64,000 bases of DNA from Craspedostauros australis (lineage: Eukaryota > Bacillariophyta > Bacillariophyceae > Mastogloiales > Achnanthaceae): assembly GCA_026770025.1 (NCBI GenBank), contig JAMXDE010000004.1, positions 868,001 through 932,000 on the forward strand, given 5' to 3'. A model generated the notes under the pieces. The model was not told the origin of the DNA. It did not search any database and worked only from the letters and a program-made list of their open reading frames with translations. A program made the translations under genes and the position numbers. Positions 33,827-44,622 of this stretch are shown piece after piece (positions within the stretch are counted from its first letter, which is position 1; every line of letters begins with the position of its first letter).

Positions 33827-35655
33827 TCACTCTATGTTCGTAAACAATTCGGTGGACTCCGTCCTCGCGACTCGGGGAGGATGTCCATCATGGTCGCTGT
33901 GGTATTCCCTGTCACCGCAATCTGAATCTTGTTGGGAGACAGTGATTGCGGAATCGCTGTCACTTCCGTTTCTGTTTCGGTTGCAACTGCCACTGCCACT
34001 GCCACTGCCATCGTGGTTGTTGTTGCCATCGCAGTGGCTGTTGATGTTGCCATTGCTATTGCCGCTGACAGTGCCATTGCTGGTGTGGTAGTTTTGGAAC
34101 ATGAGGTCCGCAAGAGACCTCATATCAGCAGAGAGCCTATCTTGGGTGTAGCGCAACTGAGAAGTTTCTTGCTCCACGCTGTCACGATCCTCCTCCTAGC
34201 GGTGGCATGTATCGCGCATTTTCTGTTGCTGATTCAACATGTGCTGGATGAATTGGCTGTTGTTGCTGTTGTTGTTATTGTCATTGCTACTGTCCCTGTC
34301 CTTGCTGCCATTTCTGTTGCCATTGCCATTGCCGCTATTGTGGATGTGTGCGCTTGCCTCCACAGCTGGTACTGAAAGGGGGGAAGCAGACCAGACCACC
34401 ATGATTGGATGAAGTCCGGCTTGGGTGGGAGCAGGAGGCATTGCCACATGCAGCCAATCTGCGAGTTTGTTTCGATTTTGTTCAGCCTGTTGAGGAGGCT
34501 TGCAGTGTTCTGCATCTTCTGTTCCATACTCACGCGTGGCTTCTTCTCAGGCTTCGTTGTGGTGGATGACATGCAGAAAGATGAGGCATTCTCTTCATTT
34601 CCTGCTGCCTTCTGTTTGCGCGCGGCTTTGCCAGCCTATTCCTTTGATATTGCAGGGCGCAGGGCGAGCATGTGGGACCTTTGCTTGTTGGTGATGCTAT
34701 TGCATCCTTGAATTCTTTGCTCCAAGGTGACACAATCCTTGGCGTAGTCCTTGCGCTCCTGTATCAGGTTGGTGAGCTCATTGAGCCACTGCTTCATATT
34801 CTCCGTCATGCCGCTGCAGCAAGGGGTGCGCTTCAGGAGAGTTTTGGTGAGCTCCAGGAAGTTTTTGAATCGGTTGGCCAATGCAGACTCTTGTGGCATA
34901 TTCGGAAACACCGTGGAGTTCTGCTGGTGTAGTTCGTTGCAGATGATTGTCCATGCTGTGCCAATGAGTGGTATCCATGGCTGGTTTGGAAGCCTGATCA
35001 TCACATTCATGGGGATTCCGTTGCATGGTTGTGGTATGTGCAGCCAAGGCAAGCAGTCCACCTTTCCCTTCAGTTTGTAGTACATTGGAGGGAAATGCTA
35101 TGCGGCCTTGCCAACAGTGGTGGTGGGATCAGGCCATGAAGTGGGCTGATTACTGTTGCTACCAACCATCACAATTTTGAAGACTGAGGTAGGAGGAGCT
35201 GGTGGCTTCTTGCAATGGCATGCCCTCTTATTGTTCGTCTGGTCCGTAGATGGCGGTGTTGTGCAGGGTAAGCCATCAGTGACAGACATGGTGCGGGATT
35301 CGTTGCTGTTGCATTCCGTGTAGGCAACACCTGCGTCCTGAGGAGACTGCACCAACATGAATACATTGGGACACCATGTGATGGTTGGTGGCTGCTTCAC
35401 ATTGTCGGCATAGGAAGGTGGTTGTATTGTGCAAGTGGATGGTGCGGGAGACTGCGCTGCAGTCCCATCAGGATGGTCACTGTTGTTGTTGAGGCGAGGG
35501 GTGGAGAGATAATCGAAAGGATGGGATGGATCTGTGATGATCGGGAGACGATACGGATGTGTTGTGTGTGTGTGATGATGTGAGATTATTATGGAGACTC
35601 TGATTGTCTCCGCAGAGACTGTGAACATGGGATTTGCTGCTGCTCCGTCTGTCAT
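33827..35655 (-). pseudogene. Second MULE gene, decayed, possible SANT/trihelix-like protein
   Basis: Reading from the ATG at 35655 the frame is open except for TAG at 35098-35100 and again at 34636-34638, each followed by in-frame continuation. A one-base shift occurs near 34440-34500, and the continuing frame has a third TAG at 34196-34198 before a stop at 33827. The N-terminal part is Pro/Ser/Thr-rich. About 150 residues in the middle (TAWTIICNELHQ ... LANRFKNFLELTKTLL ... WLNELTNLIQERKDYAKD) have the tryptophan/helix spacing of a trihelix or SANT-like DNA-binding module followed by coil. The C-terminal part is Gln/Asn/Ser-rich with Asn-Gly repeats. It may be an accessory gene of the transposon. 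I do not recognise a precise family. All three stops are TAG, as expected if CAG codons were deaminated. Confidence 0.55.
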
Positions 35656-36469
35656 CCGACCGTGTACCAACAGGATCAATGATGGAAGAATATGGCTTGT
35701 TGATTTGGCAAGAAGATGCACAGTGGGGTGGGGTATGGATGAATTGGCTGTTGTAGGTGGGTGTGGATCAGAGGAAAGCAAAAAGGTAGAGTGGTGTGGA
35801 TGATGCGGATGATGCAGAGGAAGCATGTGATGCGATGTAATCCCATGACATGGATGTGTTGCGGTGGTTCTCCTTGACGTCGTGGTTTGAAATGGAATGC
35901 AAATGAGATAGCCCAGCGACAAGCATGGAGCAACGAAGACGACAAGAACAATAAAACAACGCAGAATAAAGCACCATGATTGGCTAATGTTCGGTTAACG
36001 CATGGAGCTGCTAGTTTGCTGGAACTGTGCAAGCTTAGAACATATCAGCTTGGAGCACACGAACTTAAATCTATTCGGCTTGCGCCAAGGGAGAAGCTCG
36101 GATGCCGCCCCTCGAAAGGTGTGGCTATCGGGCTGTGGCTCCCTTGCAGGCTTGCTTGTGAAGGGCTGAGCGGAGTGCGAGAGTCCTCTATCGCAACAAC
36201 GAGAAATCAACCAAGCTTTTTAAAAATGGACACACAGTTACATGGCTCCATTGATGAAAGAGGAAACATAACCAGGACACACAAGTTCTAGAACACAATT
36301 AGAGATCCCCCAACACCCGTAAGTGATGCAACTGAAAGCAGATGCTGTAGAATATAATATAATAATATAATATAATAGTATAGAATAGTATTCTGGAATA
36401 GTATTGAACAGATTGGCATGTGGATGTGCAGATGGCAAAAAAGAACGGAGCAGATGACACCAGCCACAA
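35656..36469. other. MULE interior 5' of second gene
   Basis: The second-gene frame stays open upstream to about 35922 with a His/Pro/Ser-rich low-complexity reading, so the true start could lie there. The rest has no supportable gene. A TATAATA-rich run sits at about 36350-36395. Confidence 0.4.
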
Positions 36470-37265
36470 CGCGATGAATTGTCCCGACACTCATAATTTG
36501 TGTCGTGGATACGTGTTCCAGCCAGTCAAACGCCAAAATTAAATGTCCTCAGGAGGACAGATAAGTTTTCTGTCTTCCTGAGGACAGTTACGATGCATGT
36601 CAAAAATAAATGTCCTCAGGAGGACAGATAACACTAAATGTCCTCCTGAGGACCGAAACTTTCCTTACGGATATGGATGCCTTCCAGATGGACTGGAGAC
36701 CTCATACTTCGTGACCAGACACTTTGGGGTGTGTTGTAAGTGCGCGCCAGGTTGGATTTGATTGTGATTGACATTTTATATGCACATATGGGCAATCTAC
36801 TGTACACTATGGCGCGTAGGCCATCGCACGACCACCCACAGCACCACTCGAAATCTAGATTCTCAGATTTGACTACCTTCCAGACGGATCTAAGACCTCA
36901 TGCTTCGTGACCAGACGCTTTGGGGTGTGTTGTAAGTGGGAGTCGGGTTGGATTTCATGGTGATTGACATTTTATATGCACATATGGGCAATCTACTGCA
37001 CAGTAATGTGCGTAGGCCATCGCACGACCACCCACAACACCACTCGAAATCTAGATTCTCAGATTTGACTACCTTCCAGATGGACTGGAGACCTCATACT
37101 TCGTGACCAGACGCTTTGGGGTGTGTTGTAAGTGGGAGTCGGGTTGAATTTGATTGTGATTGACATTTTATATGCACATTTTGACAATCTACTGTACAGT
37201 TCGATGCGTAGGTCACAGTACTGTCACCCACAGCACTCGATATCTACAAACTCAGATTTGAATAC
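36470..37265. repeat. MULE right subterminal array, inverse of left arm
   Basis: From 36470 to 36540 the sequence mirrors the left arm (33330-33430). Four GTCCTC/GAGGAC palindromes follow at about 36543-36655, then tandem units of 196 bp with CATATG landmarks at 36785 and 36981 and a diverged third near 37177. With the left array it encloses the second gene. Confidence 0.8.
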
Positions 37266-37522
37266 CTTCCAGAAGGATCCTGGTCCTGGTAAGCTGGGAG
37301 TGTACCCAGTCGAACGCCCTTGATGCTCTCCAAGTGTTCAAATGCCATCATCTTGGGCCTTCTAATGCATACCTTGCCAATTCATGGCACACTGTGGACA
37401 GCATGAGACACTTTTGGAGCCATGATGATGCAACAGACTACTATACATCAGCATTGCATTGCAGAGTGTTATCTACAGGGAATGTTATGGCGAACTATGC
37501 CATTGTGCTATGATGGGTTAGT

Positions 37523-37947
37523 CTATTCTTCATCCTGCACGCTGCCTCCCAGTTGTTCCATCACTTGGGGCAGAATCTTATCAACTTGTTTCTTTTTGCT
37601 CTTCACAAGGGTGGATGGAATTGGTTTTGGGCAACTGTGAAGGAAGTGACCGAGCTCGCCGCATCCTGGGCACAGTCGCACTCCTCCGGCTGTTGATGGA
37701 TTGTCGCTGTTGGTAGTTTTGCGCTTTCGACCAGACTTCGCGGAAATCACCATGGGTGCCACGTTCTCTGCCACCAATTGTCTTCGTTCCACCCTTGCTC
37801 GTTGAATGGGCACCATCTTTTTTCCGTGTTGCTCCAACCATGTGGCAGTATGCCATTCCTTGCTGTACCAGCCAACGTTCTTGTAGTGAAAGACACCTGG
37901 TGGTGCATTCCTGGGCTTGGCAGCATCTGTGCGGAACACTGCGAGGA
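37523..37947 (-). pseudogene. MULE transposase, C-terminal part
   Basis: Continues the transposase frame cut by LINE-A: after YKRPCLH the reading resumes with ILAVFRTDAAK and ends at 37523 after SVQDEE. It contains a CX2CX4HX4C knuckle (CPGCGELGHFLHSC), a usual companion of the SWIM finger at the end of MuDR-type transposases. The LINE-A duplication covers 37948-37969, so the SWIM histidine codon lies at the insertion junction. Confidence 0.85.
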
Positions 37948-38221
37948 TGTGGAGACAGGGTCTCTTGTAATAATAATAATAACACACTGATTATCCCCTC
38001 ATCGGAGGGTTGCCTCGAAAGCTTTAACGTCGCCGGCACACAGCGAACCCATACGGGCCGACTGCGCTCGAACGACCTACCTAGGCCTCTCACTCCTGGG
38101 TCTACCGCTGGTTGCCACTCCACCGGGCCATAAAACGTACCGCACTGGGCATCCGGAATCCTCCGCTATGCTCTTCACTCTCTTTTTGTAAGGCCGAGGG
38201 GCTGCTTGCCTGCTGTCGCGC

Positions 38222-38895
38222 TTAACGCCACGATCGGACTCGCCGTGCCCTTCCTGCCACTGTTGTTGTCGAATCGGACCTCTTCCTTTTCCGTCTAGCG
38301 CTGGCCGCCCGTGCCGCCTGCACGTGCTTCACCCACGTCAGCTGATTCGCTGCCGACTGTCGCCTCACCGCCGCCTCCGTTGTGAGGGTCAACAGCCACG
38401 CGTCATCTCCCGTTAGGTTGCCCACTCCCTTCCTCCATTCTTTGCGTACTGCACGCGCCGCCTCCCGCGTCAACTTCGCTGCCGCGATCCCGGACTCGCT
38501 TTCGTGCAACACCTTGTTTCTCGCTTCCCACGCTTTCCACCGGACTTCCCACAACCCCACTATTGCTCTTGCAATCCAGTTCGCCGCTGTCCCTGGCTGT
38601 TCGTGGAGCTCCATCATCTGCTCTTGCATTAGTCCCCATTTCTTAGACCACTGGCCCCTCACCATCATATTCCATCCTATACTTGCCTGCTCATCGACTG
38701 CCTGGCTCAATTGTGGCCCTTGCTCACTCTCCAGCCTCAGCCCATCGCACCATGCTCCAACCTGCCGGACTAGTCCGTGCACCATCAATCCGCTTCCGCG
38801 CCCTGCCAGCATTCCTGTTTCCCACTCTTTCATAGCTGCTGGCATTGCATGACATGATCCGTCGTTTCCTCGCATTGCCCGCATATTGGGCACAG
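38222..38895 (-). pseudogene. LINE-A ORF2 C-terminal segment beyond the insertion
   Basis: Begins with LCPICGQCEETTDHVMQC, the CCHC-like finger that ends ORF2 in these LINEs, then changes frame by about 38830 and continues to 38222 (MKEWETGMLAGRG ... WEVRWKAWEARNKVLHES ... KRKRSD). LINE-B has the same order (CPNCGEPESSAHFWEC, then WKIAWEQWQIRNEALFH). One frame change plus the upstream insertion disable ORF2 in this copy. Confidence 0.75.
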
Positions 38896-38901
38896 ACTAG
38901 T

Positions 38902-39605
38902 TATCAACATCTAGATCGAAATTAAGGTACCCATCTCCCATGACTAAAACGTGACTCAATATTTTTTTATTCGACTCGATTTGAGAGTATAGTCGGATGA
39001 GTCTTGATTACACGGATGATATCCAGTCACTACTGTCATCGATCCTGACGTAGTCACTGACATCATCAATGACATCAGAGGATCAGTCAGTGTGATCCTC
39101 GGAATCGAGATTATATCTTAGTCATGGTATGCTGACCTGTCTAGCAAGACCGAGTGCATCATTGAGCACGTGGCAACAATACTTAGGATCCAGAACAACA
39201 TCGTCAGGGATGATGCAAGCACCCCGCCGACGTAGACGGATCAACTCTTATGTAATCAAACAGAGATCAAGGCAGACAAGATCAGACAGAGATGAAGAAA
39301 GACCCAAAGGCGAGAATAACACAAGATATCGTGTAGATCGACATGCCATCTTGGGCAATGTTTTAGGAAAGACTGTGAGAGAAACCACGAGGTAATCGAG
39401 CAGCACGATAGCAACCGTGCAATAGGCACCATCTTTAGAATGATGAGATCATCATCTCATAATCCAAACTCAATCATCAATTGATACAACTAATAGCAAC
39501 AACAACAACACCAAACACACCGACTCCACCTCTTGGCTTGATCACCCTGGCGGCGTAGTAAGTGCAGTGTTTGGTGCCCTATCCTGTATCGAATTGCTGA
39601 TTATC
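38902..39605. mobile_element. 704-bp insertion in LINE-A ORF2, unclassified
   Basis: Flanked by ACTAGT at 38896-38901 and 39606-39611. Keeping one copy lets ORF2 read from KWKFWATS directly into LCPICG, so the interval is an insertion. Ends on the plus strand are TATCAACATC and GCTGATTATC; they are not TG...CA and show no clear inverted repeat. It has no coding capacity and contains an AAC triplet run. Solo LTR or a non-autonomous DNA element are both possible. Confidence 0.72.
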
Positions 39606-42600
39606 ACTAGTCGCCCAGAATTTCCATTTGTGCATATTTCTGCCGACGGGCCCGAAGCTGCACGCATGCTTTGCCACCCACTGCCTGCGCCTTGTCGTGA
39701 TTCGTCCCATGGCTAATCTCGCCGCCGCAACATCCACTGCTGACATCTGTTCCTTACGGATACGACCCACTTTGCGTTGCCATCCTGTGGTCCGTTGGCC
39801 TTGTACGTAGTTGCGGAGCGTCTCCGTCAAACTCGTGCATACCTTCTTGCCGTCCAACCACACCGACCACTCATTGGCTCCCCACTCATTGTCACCGCAA
39901 TCCGCTTCGCTCGACTGCGCTGCTCCGGCCTGCTTGTCGACTTCATCGTTCCAAAACGCGAACTCATCCTGTGCAACGCCTCGGTCTCTTTCCAGCTGGT
40001 GGCCATATACGTGCTTGTACCGTAGCTGTACTGGTAGTCTGCGTTGTATACCCCGTATCTCCCGGAGGATGTCGAAGTGCTGAACTGCTGTACTGACATC
40101 TTGTGTGTATTGGACTGCGTGGATGCCTGCCATTTTGTTGTCGCACGCCACCACCACTGTTTTACCAGCTGTGTCATGTCGTTGGCGGTCGCGCTTCATG
40201 ATGCTCTCGACTCTTCGCAACGCCTGGAGAATCCCTCCGAGCTCTGCACGGTACGCACTCTGCACTTGTTTGCGACCTTGCACCGCTGCTGCCGCTGCCA
40301 CCAACCCCTTGCGCCGTCCATGCCTGTTGAGTGAGTACGCCGCCGTGCTTCTTCCGTTTTTGAACGACCCATCTGTACTCACCACTGCATCCCCTGCGGC
40401 CACTGCCTCCAGCCATTGCTTTTCTGCCCTGCTCAGTCGCTTGTCTGACTTTGGCTGACTCCGCTGGACCCTGCCTCCTGTCCCAACCACGTGTAGCTCC
40501 TGACGCATTTCTCGCACAAACACCGCTCGCCCGCCTTCCGGTGGCCCACTCGATGCTCGTTGCGTACGTTGGTATCGTTCCATGCCCGGAATCATTCCTT
40601 CCCTGCCTCTCCATTCGGTCCACTCCTTCGGCCCATCGCGCGTCCACAGCTTTCTTCCATTCTCGGCCCGTACCGCGCTAGCCTGCTCCAGTTCCCATTC
40701 CTCACTATGCCTTGCTTTCTTTGCTATACGCGTCATAGCTTGTTTCCACAACGCCCAGTCTTTCCGCGGCAGCGGTCCCTGTCTCAGCCATTGGATGTGC
40801 TCTCTTCCTCTCCACTTGCTTCCTTCTTCCATTGGACTTCTCGCCACTACTCGCCGGCTCCTTGCTTCGACCACATCTGCCACGCTAACCACCTTCATCA
40901 CTATTCTGCACCTGTTCAATCGGATCCGTTGCTCCCTGCTATATCCTGCTCTCGTTAGCGCCACCATCAACCACTCGTCTCTTTCATGGACCAGCCGAGC
41001 CGTGTCCGTTTTTTCTTTCAACCTTATATTGCACTCATGCGTTTCTCGCCAGACCGTCTTGATCCAGCAATCTGTCGCTAGGAATGCCCACTGGTTGAAA
41101 TCAATCTCGAACGCCGAGCTGCCTACACCCACTTCGGTTTTCATTGCCTGTATGCTGCCTCTTAGCAGCCGGCCTGTCATGTTGTCCCTGCTTCCGTGCT
41201 CCAATACCATCTTCACGTGTTCTACCACCTGTGTTGTGTGTAGCTCATGCATATTGGCCCCAAGCCACTCATGCGACGCGTACGCCATTGCTCTGGGGAA
41301 CCCTTTATTGAATCCGATTTTTGACATCATCGTGCTCCACACTGGGCGCATCACATTGTCGCATTGCGTTCGTGAGAGCTGCGCCACCGGCAGGACGTAT
41401 TCCAGCTTCTTCATCAATACGGTTCTCATTGCCACCTCCGCATCCTCTTTCCTCATTCGCCATGCCCGTACCGTTTCTACCCATTTCTCGGCCTTGCCCT
41501 GCAGCGTCGATTCAATCGCAGACCCGTTTCCATCCGGGGCGAGTTTGACGCCGAGTGTCTCGAATGCCTGACTCGCCGCGCTTCTTGGCATCTTCTGCAA
41601 CTTCCCGGTCGTCCCGCGCATCATCAAACTTGCAGGGTTCTCATCATCCTCTGCGTACCTCCATGATCCATCTTCTTCCCATCTGAAATCGATCGCCCAC
41701 CACATGCATTTGTCGACGACTAGCGCTCCTCCTGTCGCCCTCGCTAGGCTTTCCCACCTCGTCACGCTTTGTTGCATGCGCTGGATTGCCTCCTGTATGC
41801 CTTCTCCTTCTCGTGCGTTCACCACAAGGTCCGTGTCATCCACGAATGCGTATCCTACCATCTGCACTTCTTCGCCGCTCACCGCTGTCGTAAACCGCGC
41901 GGTATGCCCTTCCTTCTTCATCACTTCCAATATAGGCGATGAGATCACTGCCCATATGACAGGCCCTGCTCCATTTCCTTGGTAAATACCTTGCATAGGC
42001 ACCACCCATCCACTTCCTCCGTACGTATGCTTGGATTCGCCATACGCCGTGCGGATGTAATGCTCAAGGTGTTGGAGTGTGCTGAACATGCACACCACTT
42101 CCGACTGCGCTATCCCTTGTCGCTGCAATCCTAACGACGCTATCGAGTGCACGATCCTATTGTAACAGCTCTTTAGGTCATTTGTGCACAGGACGGTCGG
42201 GGTTCTTGTTTGTCTTGCCCAGTCCATTGTGAGTTGCTTGTTCAGCGCGTGATCAATGGCGCGGTGTCTTTTCCGGCTGCCGTATTGTTCTTCTGCGAAG
42301 CCCTTCTGTTGCTTCGCCTGCTTCGCCGCCTTCCTTCCGATGGCTTTGTTCGCGAAATTGAAATCGGCTTCGAACAGAACAATTGTTCTGAGTTTGTCCA
42401 CTCGAAAGTTGTTGGCCTTCTTCATGATCTCCACATCGGTTCCTCTACGCCATCGCTTGTACGAGTACCCACTCTTCATCGCCACCGACGTCATGCTGGC
42501 TTCGAAGTCCGAGTTGGATCGATGGTAAGCGATGGCCTTGAAGTGACCGAAGTGTAGTCCTGATGGCCATGCGGAGGTATCTTCCTTGACCTTCTTCCAC

Positions 42601-44489
42601 CCTTGCTGGAATTCGTCGGTTGTCATTCCTGCTGGGATTTGTTGGTTGGCCACTGATTTCAACCCTTGCAGTAGCTTCCGTGCTCCTTCATCGACCCATG
42701 GTTTCGGTTTATAGTCTCCCTTCAGCGTTCTCTCGGCTGCCTCAGTCACTCCCAGATACCCGAATTCCTTCGCCAGAACTCCATGCATGAATGGCGTCTC
42801 CTCCGTTTGCCTGAACCTCCTCTTGTTCTCTTCCATACATCCCTTCTCGATTTCTTCCTTGCCCGTCCGCTCTACCCAATTCCCTTGGCCGTCCGGGGCT
42901 ATCACCATTGATATACCCGCCGCTGTATTGCTTCCCGTAGCTGTTCTGATCCTTTTGTACGTTGCCCTCACCCTCTCTTTCTTGCGTAGCTGTCGTATTT
43001 GCTGCTCCGTAGCCTCCTTTGCGCTCCTCTGCTGTCTTTGCTTCTCAGATTTCCCATCTGTGTTCGATTGTTGTTGTAACCCCGCTCTCCCTCTTGCTGT
43101 CGCTAGCCCCTCCAGCCAGTTCTCTCTTGCCCTCGTAGCTCTTGTTCGGAACATTCGCAATGCCTCATACGCTGCTTGCTGTTCCTTCTCCAATTCCCCA
43201 TCGTTCACTCGCATTAGTTCCTTCACTTGCCTGTCTTCTTGGGCTCGCTTTGCAAGCCGTACGATGGTGGTGGACGAGACGTTGGCTTCTTTCCTTTTTC
43301 TGACGATGTTGTTCCACATGCCTATCCGGGCTTCGACGACCTTATACTCCCTGGAATACGGGATTCCTCCCATGCTCAGCCTTCGGCAAGCTTTGTCGGC
43401 TTTCCAAATCCCTTCGACCCGGATTCTATCCAACCGTTCTGCTTCTTTCTCCATGTCCGCAGTCCATTCTGTTGCTGCTTGTCGTTCCAGCCGGAATGCT
43501 CTCTTCTTTGCTTTGTGCATTTTCAGGTGCTTCGCGTATGCTATATTGAACCGCTCGACTATCCTTGGGTCTTCCGTCTTCACTCTTCTTGTCACTGCTT
43601 TCCTCAGCTGCGCCATCGATTGTCCCAGCACTGCCGCCATGCTTATATCTACCCACAGGCATCGATGATCTGCCTGTCGCATCTGTATTCCTTCGTCCCA
43701 GTTGCTCATTCCGGCCCCTTCCACTTTCACTGCTGCTGTTGCGAATATCCCGTCGATCGGTACCTTCCCAAGGCGGTGAGTCGGCATCCGTCGCACGTCG
43801 TTGCCTGCATTCGCCATTGTGTTGCGAAGCCCGGTGGCTGCCCTGAATCTCGTCATTGTGGTTGAATCTGTGTCTTCATTGCAGTCCATTATTACTACAA
43901 TGTGATCTCCATCGCTTCGCCACTTTATTATCTCCTTCTGCAGATCCTCAATCATCGCTGTCCTTGGCTCCCTGTCCTTATCCCGCTCGTTGAAATATCT
44001 TCGTTGCTGTGCGTGTGTATTCAGGAACCCTTTGCTTCGTGGCCTGCACGGTCGGTATGCCGTCACCACTCGTAGTGTTTGTTGTTGTGCTCCTCGGTAT
44101 CGTTGCCAGACCCATCTTCCTAATCTCGTGCTGTCTTCTCCTTGCTCCATTATTCTAATTGCGGCCTGGAATCTGCTAATCATAGCGACTCCTCCCCATT
44201 GTTTCCCATGGATCGGTTCGCTCGTTTGATTGTTCGCCGTTCTTGCCACTGCCGTTCCCGTGGGCCACCACTCTTGTATCCTTCCTTTGAGTGAGTTCTC
44301 TGTCGTCGTCGTTCTCCAATCCACATTCACCTCCGTTAGCCCAAAGATATCAAACTCCCCTTCATTCATCCATCTCTTCAGCCCTTCATCTACATTGCCT
44401 GCTTTGCTTCTCAACCCTCCGAAGTTCTGTAGTCCGATCCTTAGTTGCCCTGTCTGCTTTCGCAGCATGTTCCTCCTCACCCTGATCAT
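39606..44489 (-). CDS. LINE-A ORF2: endonuclease, RT, RNase H
   Basis: The frame is open from 44597, but the first ATG is at 44489 (MIRVRRNML), so that start is preferred. Domains in order: apurinic-type endonuclease (LRIGLQNFGGL, FGLTEVNVDW, VVIMDCNEDTD, DGIFATA, QADHRCLWVD, to about residue 330), a Lys/Arg-rich linker, reverse transcriptase (GPSGLHFGHFKA, EQYGSRKRHRAID, TNDLKSCYNRIVH, the catalytic YAFVDDTDLVV), thumb region, then RNase H (VSTDGSFKNGRSTAAYS, ACDNKMAG, KHVYGHQ). Catalytic residues of all three enzymes appear present. The frame is cut at 39606 by the 704-bp insertion. It acts in target-primed reverse transcription. Confidence 0.9.
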
Positions 44490-44622
44490 CCTTCCCCCTC
44501 TACTTCCCTCATCATTTCCACGGTCTTGCTGTTGCGGTATAACATTGTCGTCCGTGGGCGCTTGTTGCGGGCTCTGATGCAGTCGCTGTGCTGCCACTGG
44601 CTATCGATCTTGCCCTGCGGGT

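Noticed and set aside
33827-35655. TAG reassignment or programmed read-through in the second MULE gene
   Set aside because: The same gene also has a frame change and the host genes show no need for recoding; decay of CAG codons explains it better.
33230-36660. CRISPR-like array suggested by repeated GTCCTC palindromes
   Set aside because: Spacing is irregular, copies are in both orientations at the two arms of an inverted repeat, and the context is a eukaryotic DNA transposon.
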